From Bacteroidales bacterium (GTDB taxonomy: Bacteria > Bacteroidota > Bacteroidia > Bacteroidales > F082): a stretch of DNA of 64,000 nt. Where the stretch lies: NCBI GenBank assembly GCA_024400455.1, contig JAKSMU010000002.1:62001-126000 (forward strand). Reading direction: 5' to 3'. Below, in pieces: positions 36,364 to 44,890 of the stretch. The notes under the pieces were generated by a model. That model saw only the letters and a list, made by a program, of their open reading frames with translations, had not been told where the DNA came from and ran no database searches. The stretch's first letter is position 1. Every line of letters begins with the position of its first letter. A program made the translations under genes and the position numbers.

Positions 36364-37788
36364 ATGAAAAAGCACATTACCCTCTTACTGCTCGCCTTGG
36401 CAGTGACTTTCGGAGCAAAGGCACAGGACTATTCCGATTTCATCTATAGAAACGGCATTTTCGGCGGCGACAACATCCTTGAAGCCAACGATGGCAGCCT
36501 GCTGATAGCCACCACGGTGACTGACAATGACCAGTCATGGGGTCTGGCTGGAGCCTGCCTGTATAAATTCACCACAAACGGCGAACTGCTCGATTCGCTC
36601 TTCATGAAGACAGGTGAAAGCATCGACGATGACTTCCTTTTTGAAACCGACCCCGATGGCCTCCACCTGTTCGGGCGCATCATCTACGAAGGTGGAAAGA
36701 CCTCTTTCGTCCTGCTGAAAATCAACGACGACCTGGAGGTGCAAAACGAATACAGCACGCAGCTTTTCGACGGAACGTCTCAAGACTGTAGTTTCCTGCT
36801 TGATACTGAAAACCACGTCATCATCTATTGGGAAGAGGAGAACGGACAAGGACACTACACGCGCTTCGACACGGAATGTAACATGCTGGCAGATGCGTTG
36901 GCAGTCAAGCCTTTCGACAGCTCCTGCGCACCGTTGCGGACACCGCTTGCGATGTTCAGCGAATCGCCGTTACGCTATTCCATGCTGTACCGCAAGCACC
37001 AATCGAGCGGCGACACGCTCAGCATAGCCGTCCTTGATGCCGATTTCAACGTGCTGAAAGAGAAAAAATACGGGGAAATGATGGACAGAAGTTTTACGCC
37101 ATTGCATTACCAACTGATGAAAAGTGTCGGAGAAAAACACTATTTCATGACCGTGCTAAAGCAGGCTTCCTACTCCATTACCTACACCCTCAACTTGCTT
37201 GAGATTGACGACGATTTGAACCTGACGGACAATGGATACGAGGCTTATTTCATGCCGAATCAGAGCAAGGAACTGCTTACGCACAATTCCCTCCTGACAG
37301 CCGATGATGGCAGCTTCTACCTCATCAGTTCGGATGGGATGTACTACGAGTGTTTCTTCGTGGCCAAACTTGATGCCAATCTCAACATGGAATGGGCACG
37401 GTATTGCATGGAAGGTTACGAGGGAGAGAATTTCATGGGCATGAACGCCTGCACGCTGTCGGGTGGAGGCATTGCCTTGTGTGGCGTGAATTTCAGTTTG
37501 CAGCTGTTTGCCGCCGTCATTCCGGAAAATGGCTGGTCGACTCCCGAAACAGAGCAATACATTCGTCCATACCTCATCTATCCGAACCCGATGAAAGACA
37601 GGCTTTCCATCCAATTCTCGCCAGATGTGAATCCCGAAAGCATTGAACTCTACGATGTTTCAGGCCGTTGCGTGGCAAGTTCGCGCACTGCTGAAATGAA
37701 TGTGGCAGACCTTCCGGCGGGGCAATATGTTGCGAAAATCACCCTTGAAGGCGGAAAGGTCTATTCGGACAAGGTGGTGAAGGAATGA
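36364..37788 (+). CDS. T9SS-secreted protein of unknown function
   Basis: This 474-residue protein has a signal peptide (MKKHITLLLLALAVTFGAKAQ) and a repetitive beta-strand body (ANDGSLLIATTVTDNDQSWG, TADDGSFYLISSDG) like a propeller of BNR/Kelch-like blades. It ends in a T9SS type A tail (YPNPMKDRLSIQFSP, LPAGQYVAKITLEGGKVYSDKVVKE). It is closely similar in plan to the gene at 38980-40662, and both probably arose by duplication. Its stop overlaps a tiny frame (37785-37856). Ligand unknown. Confidence 0.82.
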   Translation: MKKHITLLLLALAVTFGAKAQDYSDFIYRNGIFGGDNILEANDGSLLIATTVTDNDQSWGLAGACLYKFTTNGELLDSLFMKTGESIDDDFLFETDPDGLHLFGRIIYEGGKTSFVLLKINDDLEVQNEYSTQLFDGTSQDCSFLLDTENHVIIYWEEENGQGHYTRFDTECNMLADALAVKPFDSSCAPLRTPLAMFSESPLRYSMLYRKHQSSGDTLSIAVLDADFNVLKEKKYGEMMDRSFTPLHYQLMKSVGEKHYFMTVLKQASYSITYTLNLLEIDDDLNLTDNGYEAYFMPNQSKELLTHNSLLTADDGSFYLISSDGMYYECFFVAKLDANLNMEWARYCMEGYEGENFMGMNACTLSGGGIALCGVNFSLQLFAAVIPENGWSTPETEQYIRPYLIYPNPMKDRLSIQFSPDVNPESIELYDVSGRCVASSRTAEMNVADLPAGQYVAKITLEGGKVYSDKVVKE

Positions 37789-37856
37789 ATTACATCATCA
37801 CCTTTACGCTCCCCAATGGAGATGAATACTATGGTGAATTTACGGTAACGGATTGA
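37785..37856 (+). CDS. Possible 23-residue peptide overlapping T9SS stop
   Basis: ATG at 37785 overlaps the TGA of the preceding gene in the ATGA style used elsewhere here. It encodes MNYIITFTLPNGDEYYGEFTVTD and stops at 37856. The sequence looks beta-strand-like and protein-like, perhaps the remnant of a longer downstream gene. Comparable position to the real small gene at 40659. Evidence is weak. Confidence 0.2.
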   Translation: MNYIITFTLPNGDEYYGEFTVTD

Positions 37857-37894
37857 CAAACACATTATTATTAACATTATTAAATTCAATTGCG

Positions 37895-38977
37895 ATGAAG
37901 AAATTCAGTAAGTATTTTGTCGCAGCAGCGATAGTTGTGGCAACAACGGCAGCAGTTCTCGTCGGCTGCAAGAAAGAAAATGACGAGCCTAAGGACAACG
38001 GACGGCAAAGCGAAGCCGCCGTGCTGGTGAACCGTATCAACAAATTCTTTGAGCTGCGCGACGCTACCAATTCGGGCGCGAAAGCCGACGGCAGCATGAC
38101 GGTTGAGGAAATGCGGGAGATTCTCTGCATGGTCTCGAATTACGAGCACAGCGAACACGAGATTTTCTGTCATAACACCGTGTTGGACACCCTGGAAGTC
38201 CGCATGGTGCCCATAGCGAACGGAAATGTTTTGGAATCGGATGTGGTGGCCGTCTATAATGCCTTTGAAACAGAACTGGAAAACTGTATGGAATCCGTTG
38301 ATGACGGAATGGATGTTCCCAGCTTGTTCAGCATCGTTTTGCCAGAAAATGGAACAAGAGACGAAGAAGACATCAAAATCATCTTCACCAGAGGACAGGA
38401 GGCAGAACCAGAACCCATTTCTTCGCCTTCGGTATCAGGTCCATTCCATAATAAATGCTGGTTTTGGGGATTGGATTTGGGAAGCTGCGATGGTGGTTTG
38501 AGTGCTCTTGTTGATGCTGCAGATGTACTTTCAACTTATTTTACTCCCAATGTGAATCCTCCAGGAAATGGATATATCCAAATTTTTGGCAATGTGAAGT
38601 ATGTGGAATATATTGCCACAAATAGGTTCTCGGTTGTAAATCCTAATTTTCAAAACTATACGTATTGGGTTCCTGCTGAACAGATAACCCCATGTACGTA
38701 TTGGCTGTTCAATCAGTATGGCCCTTTAGCTGAAGGTGAAGAAGAGCCTTGCCTTTGTGAGGATGAAATGAACTGTGAATGGTTTAACATAAACGAACAC
38801 ATTGTTGAACCCACAGGAGCCTTGCACTATTCGCCAAATTACCATTCGCCTTACTATTCTTGTGAGGTTTTGGATAAATATCTCATTAACAAGGACAAAG
38901 TAATGTGCGATAGACATCATACGGCACTGGTTTGCTATGCAACTTATTTTTGGGAGAACCCTACCATTGTGGAATAG
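37895..38977 (+). CDS. Lipoprotein of unknown function
   Basis: This 360-residue protein starts at the ATG at 37895, with a TTG start upstream rejected. It has a lipoprotein signal (MKKFSKYFVAAAIVVATTAAVLVGC, lipobox VLVGC). The first 130 mature residues are helical and acidic; the C-terminal half is rich in Cys, Trp, Tyr and Pro (CWFWGLDLGSCDGG, CLCEDEMNCEW, YSPNYHSPYYSCEV, CDRHHTALVCYATYFW), suggesting disulphides in an exported domain. I do not recognise the family. It lies between two T9SS proteins, 2 bases before the next ATG, so probably one transcript. Confidence 0.75.
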   Translation: MKKFSKYFVAAAIVVATTAAVLVGCKKENDEPKDNGRQSEAAVLVNRINKFFELRDATNSGAKADGSMTVEEMREILCMVSNYEHSEHEIFCHNTVLDTLEVRMVPIANGNVLESDVVAVYNAFETELENCMESVDDGMDVPSLFSIVLPENGTRDEEDIKIIFTRGQEAEPEPISSPSVSGPFHNKCWFWGLDLGSCDGGLSALVDAADVLSTYFTPNVNPPGNGYIQIFGNVKYVEYIATNRFSVVNPNFQNYTYWVPAEQITPCTYWLFNQYGPLAEGEEEPCLCEDEMNCEWFNINEHIVEPTGALHYSPNYHSPYYSCEVLDKYLINKDKVMCDRHHTALVCYATYFWENPTIVE

Positions 38978-38979
38978 CC

Positions 38980-40662
38980 ATGAAAAAACTAAACCTTTTA
39001 CTTGCTTTGGCCCTTCTATTCGGGGCCAAGGCTTTTGCGCAGGATAACGAGCAAAATAAGCCTTCAGACCTGCCGCGCGCGCCATGGCAGTGGACTTACA
39101 CCTTCGAGTATGACAACACATCCGATTCGGTAGCGTATCTTAACATGGAAGCATACGAATTGCACGATGGCAGGATATTAGTGAGCGGCGCCGAGAAACG
39201 AAGAAACAATTGTGGTGCCTTTGTGGGAGGTGGCACTGGAGGCGAACCTCACATCCTCGCGCTCGATGCTGACGGGACGGAATTAGGTCAGCTTACCTAT
39301 CATAAAGACGGCTACTCCGCATATTACCCATACGTTTTGGAGAATGACCAGGGCGAGACCTTCATCCTCATAGACTACAACCCCGACCACGATACCTGCT
39401 CGTCGAACTATTACAAGAACTTCTTCCCGCCGACTGACCACTCCATACTCGCTCTTTACAAACTGAACGACGACCTTTCCGTGGCCGAGAGCTATGAGTG
39501 GAACATTCCGATTGATACGGCCGGTTTCGGTTCCACGGTTGTTGGCTACTATGATGGAATTGATTTGTTTTCTGCCATGGTTGATAGTGAAGGATACATT
39601 GTCGGCGCTTACACAAAGGTCGTTAACAGTCAAATTCATCCGCAGGAACTGGACAGCACTTTCTTTTTCAAAATGGATTTCGAAGGCAATATGGTGAAAA
39701 AGGTAGGATACGAGGCCTGCCATTCCGACTGTACGCCAGATGCCTATTACCGCATGGTCGAAGCTGACAGTCTTTATATTTATTACGGATTAAGGGGTGA
39801 TGTCGGTGACGACAATGACCGTACTCTCTTCTATCTTGACAAGGATTTCAATATGGTTCTCAAACGCAGGTATCTTCAGGCGGTACAGTTGCCTGGCATT
39901 CAAGGCGAACGCTGGCGTTTCCTTTACCCGAATGTGATGCGCAGTCCGAACGGGACAACTTACATGACTTGTATGGCTGATGAAAGTGGTGCAAAGAATT
40001 ATACTACTTGTGTCCTGTATGAGTTTGACGACTGTGCCAGCTATTGGGATGCAGTGCCTATCAAGCGTTTCATTGAGCGGAAAACAGAGAATTGGGACAT
40101 GGTGCCTTTCAGTAAGGGAGTGGACGTCACAAACGACAACACCCTTTATTTCGCCTACAGCTTGAATGTGGGATTGTATGATAATTTGGATTCATGGATA
40201 CAGATAGAGCACCTGACCCCGGAATTTGATGTCATTAGTACTTTGTATTACGACATGCCGGGTGACATGATGCACAGTAAAGTCACAAGCATTGATGCCA
40301 CACAAGACGGAGGGGCATTGATAGCACTTTATGGCTATGACATGACCAGGCCGGAAATACATTACGAATCGGTGGTGAAATTCCCCGCCGAAGCCTTCCT
40401 AAGCGTAGACGAAGCCCACGCCAGCGGCCTGAAACTTGCCATCGCCTACCCGAACCCGGGCGGCAACGTGATGCACATCCGCACAGCGGTTGAGAATGCC
40501 GCTGTGGAAGTCTATGACATGAATGGCCGCCTTGTGGCGCAGCAGCCTGTCACGGAAACCGAAACCGTGTTGGATGCCACGGACTGGGCGGCGGGAACGT
40601 ATGTGTGGAAGGTCATCAGCGCAGGAAAGGATGTTGAGAGCGGCAAGTGGGTGAAAGAATGA
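38980..40662 (+). CDS. T9SS-secreted protein of unknown function
   Basis: This 560-residue protein starts at the ATG at 38980; the frame continues upstream into the lipoprotein gene. Signal peptide MKKLNLLLALALLFGAKAFAQ. The body is beta-rich with blades like those of the 36364 gene (AYELHDGRILVSGAEKRR, ALDADGTELGQLTYHKDG). The tail is T9SS type A (AYPNPGGNVMHIRTAVENAAVEV, WAAGTYVWKVISAGKDVESGKWVKE). It starts 2 bases after the lipoprotein stop and its own stop overlaps the next ATG, so the three to four genes form one unit. Function unknown. Confidence 0.82.
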   Translation: MKKLNLLLALALLFGAKAFAQDNEQNKPSDLPRAPWQWTYTFEYDNTSDSVAYLNMEAYELHDGRILVSGAEKRRNNCGAFVGGGTGGEPHILALDADGTELGQLTYHKDGYSAYYPYVLENDQGETFILIDYNPDHDTCSSNYYKNFFPPTDHSILALYKLNDDLSVAESYEWNIPIDTAGFGSTVVGYYDGIDLFSAMVDSEGYIVGAYTKVVNSQIHPQELDSTFFFKMDFEGNMVKKVGYEACHSDCTPDAYYRMVEADSLYIYYGLRGDVGDDNDRTLFYLDKDFNMVLKRRYLQAVQLPGIQGERWRFLYPNVMRSPNGTTYMTCMADESGAKNYTTCVLYEFDDCASYWDAVPIKRFIERKTENWDMVPFSKGVDVTNDNTLYFAYSLNVGLYDNLDSWIQIEHLTPEFDVISTLYYDMPGDMMHSKVTSIDATQDGGALIALYGYDMTRPEIHYESVVKFPAEAFLSVDEAHASGLKLAIAYPNPGGNVMHIRTAVENAAVEVYDMNGRLVAQQPVTETETVLDATDWAAGTYVWKVISAGKDVESGKWVKE

Positions 40663-40982
40663 ATCAGTTAAATCCCAAACACATCCGCCTCATCTATGGC
40701 ATTGTGGCAGCAACCATGATGCTGTGCTGGGGCGGTTTCATTGCCATCAGCTGGTGCATTAAGGACATCTTGTTTTTCGTGGCCTGTGTCTTTGCCCTGC
40801 TGTGGTGTGCCGAGATAATCTGGTGCGCCCTCGCCTTTCGCCGTCATGCCCAAGGGCAAGGCGTGGAAGCCTGGGGCTGTCGCGCCATGCTGAGAAAACT
40901 GAAATTCAGCTTGTGGTTGTTTGGTGTCAGTCTGGTCTCCTATTTCGTCATCTTCCTCCTCGTGGAATTTGGTGTGTACTGA
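40659..40982 (+). CDS. Small membrane protein, 107 residues
   Basis: The ATG at 40659 overlaps the stop of the T9SS gene (ATGA). Three hydrophobic segments: about 10-32 (LIYGIVAATMMLCWGGFIAIS), 35-58 (ILFFVACVFALLWCAEIIWCAL) and 85-106 (FSLWLFGVSLVSYFVIFLLV). Family not recognised. Translational coupling suggests it works with the preceding exported proteins. Confidence 0.65.
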   Translation: MNQLNPKHIRLIYGIVAATMMLCWGGFIAISWCIKDILFFVACVFALLWCAEIIWCALAFRRHAQGQGVEAWGCRAMLRKLKFSLWLFGVSLVSYFVIFLLVEFGVY

Positions 40983-41099
40983 AAATACAAGAAACGACAG
41001 GTTGGCAAAATAAAGAAAGTTGTTTTTCGATCTTTTTATGACAAATTACAATGCCTATATTTATATAATAAACTCATTATCAATAATATAACAAAATTC

Positions 41100-41289
41100 A
41101 TTTTGTCAAAAAGTCATTTGTCATTTTGTCACAATAAGCAAATTCAACCTCCTCGTCATTTGTCACCTATTAATAAAATAATTAATAATATATTATTAAT
41201 TAGGTATAGTAAGTAGGCGAAAAGAGAAAGGGGGAAAACATCGAAATCGCTTATTGTGATTTTTTGACAAATGACAAAATGACAAAATC
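41100..41289. repeat. Nested inverted repeat with TTTGTCA iterons
   Basis: Two 40-base imperfect inverted arms (41100-41139, 41250-41289) surround an AT-rich core with a perfect 20-bp palindrome at 41181-41200. Resembles a multi-site operator, iteron cluster or the remnant of a small non-autonomous element. No transposase or initiator gene adjoins it. Confidence 0.6.
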
Positions 41290-41561
41290 ACCATGCTAGG
41301 GTGCGAGATATACCAACGCTATACCAACGCTGCCTCCGCATCCAGTCTTCTCCCGCTCCGCTCCCACTCCGCTTCGCTGCGCAGCGGAGAAAACCTCCAA
41401 AAAAATGCCAGACGGGATGAAGAGAATCCAGCTTTGGCATTGGGATGGTGGTGGTTTGGCACATTACGGTTATAGATGCCATTACAAAGGACATTAATGT
41501 CTCCACAACGAATGATTATCTTTATAAAAAGCGCTTTTTTATACCCATAAGGCATAGAAAA

Positions 41562-41583
41562 CGCTTTTTTATGTAAGTTTGCA
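41562..41583 (+). promoter_or_regulatory. Promoter of PfkB kinase gene
   Basis: Contains -7 element TAAGTTTGC (41574-41582). The 22 bases are identical to 34126-34147 before the TPR-HTH regulator. A related GCGCTTTTTTATA stretch lies just upstream at 41531-41543. Confidence 0.6.
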
Positions 41584-41601
41584 CGCAAATTTTCAATCAT
41601 T

Positions 41602-42582
41602 ATGGCACAACAAAAAATACTCGGAATAGGAAGCGCCCTCACGGACATCCTGACACCTATACAAGATGAAAGCATCTTATCGGAACTGAACCTGCCTAAA
41701 GGCAGCATGACCCACGTCGACATGGCCACTTCGCTGAAAGTCGGCGAAGCCTTGGCTTCATTCGACAGCACGATGGCCGCCGGCGGCTCGGCTGCCAACA
41801 CGGTCAGCGGACTGGCCAAATTAGGCATCGAGGCCGGTTTTCTCAGCAAAGTAGGCAAGGACGAAATCGGCAGCTTCTTTGAAAAGGAAATGCTCGACAC
41901 CAAAGTCACGCCCGAACTGTTCAGAACCGAAACGCCTTCGGGCCGCGTGCAGGCTATCATCACGCCCGATGGCGAACGCACCTTTGCCACTTACTTAGGC
42001 GCATCGCTGGAACTTTCGCCCGATGACATCACGCCCGATCTGTTCAAAGGCTGGGACATTTTCTATGTCGAAGGTTATCTCGTCGCCAATCCGAACATGC
42101 TCAACAAGGCTATGGAGACGGCAAAAGCCTGCGGCCTGAAAATCGCCATCGACATGGCAAGTTACAACATGGTGGAAGACAACCGCGACTATATGCTGCA
42201 ACTCATCAACGATTATGTCGACATCGTTTTCGCAAACGAATCGGAAGCAACCGCCTTGACTGGCATGGGCCCAAGGGAATCGCTCGATTTCATTGCATCG
42301 AAATGCGAAATCGCCGTTGTAAAAATCGGTAAGAAAGGTGCTTACATTAAGAGAGGTGAAGAAATGGCCACCGTTGATGCCGGAATTTATAAGCCTATCG
42401 ACACGACAGGCGCTGGCGACATGTGGGCAGCCGGTTTCTTGGCTGGCCTCGTCAAAGGCGAAAGCCTCGAAAAATGCGGAAAAATGGGTGCTATCGTCGC
42501 GGGCAACGTCATCGAAGTGATGGGCGCCAAGATGGATGCCGACAGATGGAACAGAGTTTACGATGCAATCGGAAAATTGTAA
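41602..42582 (+). CDS. PfkB family sugar/adenosine kinase
   Basis: This 326-residue kinase has the N-terminal PfkB motif AGGSAANTVSGLAKLG (about 54-69) and the C-terminal signature DTTGAGDMWAAGFLAG near 265, with the anion-hole GAGD and catalytic Asp. Family members phosphorylate adenosine, ribose or fructose derivatives; the layout (short lid, SMTHVD) is close to adenosine kinase-like proteins common in this phylum, but the substrate cannot be fixed from sequence. It has its own promoter. Confidence 0.88.
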   Translation: MAQQKILGIGSALTDILTPIQDESILSELNLPKGSMTHVDMATSLKVGEALASFDSTMAAGGSAANTVSGLAKLGIEAGFLSKVGKDEIGSFFEKEMLDTKVTPELFRTETPSGRVQAIITPDGERTFATYLGASLELSPDDITPDLFKGWDIFYVEGYLVANPNMLNKAMETAKACGLKIAIDMASYNMVEDNRDYMLQLINDYVDIVFANESEATALTGMGPRESLDFIASKCEIAVVKIGKKGAYIKRGEEMATVDAGIYKPIDTTGAGDMWAAGFLAGLVKGESLEKCGKMGAIVAGNVIEVMGAKMDADRWNRVYDAIGKL

Positions 42583-42612
42583 GAAATCTTTCAGAGGTAA
42601 AGCATTTTTTCG

Positions 42613-42621
42613 TACTTTTGC
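42613..42621 (+). promoter_or_regulatory. -7 element of EF-G2-like gene
   Basis: TACTTTTGC, followed by a leader of about 55 bases to the ATG at 42678. No clear -33 TTG. Confidence 0.5.
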
Positions 42622-42677
42622 ACCCTGTATATTTTCTCGAGAGATATAATATTAAAAATTAGACACTTAGATAAACA

Positions 42678-44813
42678 ATGAAGGAATTCCAGACAAAAGA
42701 AATCCGTAATGTTGCCCTCATCGGTGCAGCAAAATCCGGTAAAACTACGCTTGCCGAAAACATGCTTTTCGAAGGCAAGGTTATCAACAGAAAAGGTAGC
42801 ACTGAAGAAAAGAACACCGTTTCCGACTACCGTCAGATTGAAATGGACCGTCAGATTTCGGTGCATGCTTCAATGATGTACACCATCATCAACAACACCA
42901 AGATCAACATCCTTGATACTCCTGGTTTCAGCGATTTCTCAGGCGACATCGTTTCATGCCTTACCGCTGCTGATACCGCTGTCTGCAACATCAACGCACA
43001 GTCAGGCGTTGAAGCTACAACGGAAAACGCTTGGCGTCACGCTGCCAACACCAACAAGCCAGTCGTGTTCTTCATGAACCAGCTCGACCACGCTAACGCC
43101 AATTTCGACAACACCGTCCGCGAAATGAAGGAATACTTTGGCGACAAAGTCACTCCTATTCAATATCCAGTCAACGCCGGTGAAGATTTCAACGCTGTCA
43201 TCGACTTGATCATGATGAAGATGTTGGTCTTCAAGAATGGCAATGGCACTCCTGAAATCCAGGACATTCCTGCTTCAGAAATGGCAAAGGCCGAAGAACT
43301 CCACAACAACCTGATTGAACACGCTGCTGAAGGCGAAGAATCACTGATGGAAAAGTTCTTCGAAGAAATGACCTTGAGCGAAGAAGACATGGAACGTGGT
43401 ATCCGCCTCGGCATCATCAACCGCGAAATGTTCCCTGTTCTCTGCGGTGCTGCCAAGAAAGGCGTCGGCGTCAGCCGTCTCTGCGAATTCCTCATCAACG
43501 CTTGCCCATCACCTGCTGATGTTCCTGCTGTCAAGGCTAAGAACGGTCAGGAATTCCACAACAGCAACGATGATCCAACCGCTATGTACATCTTCAAGGT
43601 TACCACCGAACAAAACCTCGGTGATGTGGCTTGGATGCGCGTTTATGGCGGTCAGGTTGCTGAAGGCCAAGACCTCGTCAACCCACGCAGCGGCAACAAG
43701 GAACGTATCTCACAGCTCCTCGCTTTCTGCGGCAAGAACCGTGAAAGAGTCGAAAAGGTCAACGCTGGTGACATCATCTGCACCATTAAGCTGAAGGACG
43801 GCCGTATCGGCGACACCCTCGCTGATGCCAAGGCTGCTGAAGCTGCTTTCGAAGAAATGCCATTCCCAACACCTATCTTCACCATTGCCATTAAGGCTGC
43901 CAACTCACAGGAAGATGAAAAGCTCGGTGGCATTCTCAACGACCTCCACAAGACCGACCCAACCGTCATTTCAGGCATGTCACGCGAATTGCGCCAAAAC
44001 ATCCTGCAATGCCAGGGCGAATATCACTTCAACACACTGAAATGGTATTTCGACAATGTATATAAGATTGGTGTTGAAACCGCATCACCAAAGATTCCTT
44101 ACCGTGAAACCATCACCAAGTCGGCTCGCGCTGATTACCGTCACAAGAAGCAGTCAGGCGGTAGCGGTCAGTTCGGTGAAGTTCACTTGCTGCTGGCTCC
44201 TTATTATGAAGGCTACACCGATCCAGGCGAACTGCAAGTGCGTGGCAAAGATGAATACGAACTGCCATGGGGCGGTAAGCTGATCTTCGCTAACTGCGTT
44301 GTCGGTGGTGCTATCGATGCACGTTTCATGCCTGCTATCCTGAAGGGTGTCAACGAACGTCTTGAACAGGGTCCTCTGACCGGTTCATACGCCCGCGATA
44401 TCATCGTTTACGTTTACGATGGTAAGATGCACCCAGTCGATTCAAACGAAATGGCATTTAAGATTGCTGGCCGTATGGCTTTCTCAGCTGCATTTAAGGC
44501 TGCTGCTCCTAAGATCATGGAACCTATCTACGACCTCGACGTCCGCATGCCTGCCGACCTGATGGGTGCCGTCATGACCGACCTTCAGGGCCGCCGCGCC
44601 ATCGTGATGGGTATGGATTCTGACCACAACTACCAGACCATCCACGCTAAGGTGCCGTTGGCAGAAATGGACCGTTATTCAACTTCACTCAGCTCACTGA
44701 CATCAGGCCGTGGTACCTTCACCATGAAATATGCTGAATACCAACAGGTTCCTACCGACGTCCAGAACAAGCTCCTGAAGGAATACGAAGAAAGCCAGAA
44801 GGAAGAAGAATAA
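42678..44813 (+). CDS. EF-G paralogue (EF-G2 type) with altered GTPase motifs
   Basis: This 711-residue protein has the five-domain EF-G layout, but the G domain departs from canonical EF-G. The P-loop is GAAKSGKTT (16-24) instead of xHIDAGKTT. Switch I lacks RGITI (reads RQISV). G3 reads DTPGF with Phe84 where canonical EF-G has the catalytic His (DTPGH). G4 is NQLD (134-137) rather than NKxD. Bacteroides EF-G2, an EF-G paralogue needed for gut colonisation, is reported to work without GTP hydrolysis, and these changes fit that. Codon use is strongly biased toward a small set, as in highly expressed genes. A strong terminator follows. Confidence 0.88.
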   Translation: MKEFQTKEIRNVALIGAAKSGKTTLAENMLFEGKVINRKGSTEEKNTVSDYRQIEMDRQISVHASMMYTIINNTKINILDTPGFSDFSGDIVSCLTAADTAVCNINAQSGVEATTENAWRHAANTNKPVVFFMNQLDHANANFDNTVREMKEYFGDKVTPIQYPVNAGEDFNAVIDLIMMKMLVFKNGNGTPEIQDIPASEMAKAEELHNNLIEHAAEGEESLMEKFFEEMTLSEEDMERGIRLGIINREMFPVLCGAAKKGVGVSRLCEFLINACPSPADVPAVKAKNGQEFHNSNDDPTAMYIFKVTTEQNLGDVAWMRVYGGQVAEGQDLVNPRSGNKERISQLLAFCGKNRERVEKVNAGDIICTIKLKDGRIGDTLADAKAAEAAFEEMPFPTPIFTIAIKAANSQEDEKLGGILNDLHKTDPTVISGMSRELRQNILQCQGEYHFNTLKWYFDNVYKIGVETASPKIPYRETITKSARADYRHKKQSGGSGQFGEVHLLLAPYYEGYTDPGELQVRGKDEYELPWGGKLIFANCVVGGAIDARFMPAILKGVNERLEQGPLTGSYARDIIVYVYDGKMHPVDSNEMAFKIAGRMAFSAAFKAAAPKIMEPIYDLDVRMPADLMGAVMTDLQGRRAIVMGMDSDHNYQTIHAKVPLAEMDRYSTSLSSLTSGRGTFTMKYAEYQQVPTDVQNKLLKEYEESQKEEE

Positions 44814-44836
44814 TCGTTATTTCATTCCCGATATTG

Positions 44837-44866
44837 AAAAATCCCGTCAAATTGGCGGGATTTTTT
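44837..44866. terminator. Bidirectional terminator between convergent genes
   Basis: AAAAATCCCG (44837-44846), loop, CGGGATTTTT (44856-44865) with flanking A and T runs. It serves the EF-G2-like gene and the protease gene that ends at 44891. Confidence 0.85.
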
Positions 44867-44890
44867 AGTTGCTTCCTAACAATTATACAA

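Larger units (their letters stand above)
40983..41601. other. Intergenic region with 190-bp nested inverted repeat
   Basis: No credible gene in 619 bases. Arms 41100-41139 and 41250-41289 are inverted relative to each other: ATTTTGTCA, TCATTTGTCA and TCACAATAAGC are conserved blocks, while the two 5-base spacers are exchanged or complemented. Near the centre lies a perfect 20-bp AT palindrome (41181-41200). TTTGTCA or its complement occurs seven times. Further right: tandem TATACCAACGC twice (41309-41330), a GC-rich hairpin (41367-41373/41383-41389), and the promoter shared with the gene at 34154. Confidence 0.6.

Noticed and set aside
41281..41520. Remnant of an insertion sequence
   Set aside because: Tandem and hairpin repeats are present but there is no transposase fragment or target-site duplication.
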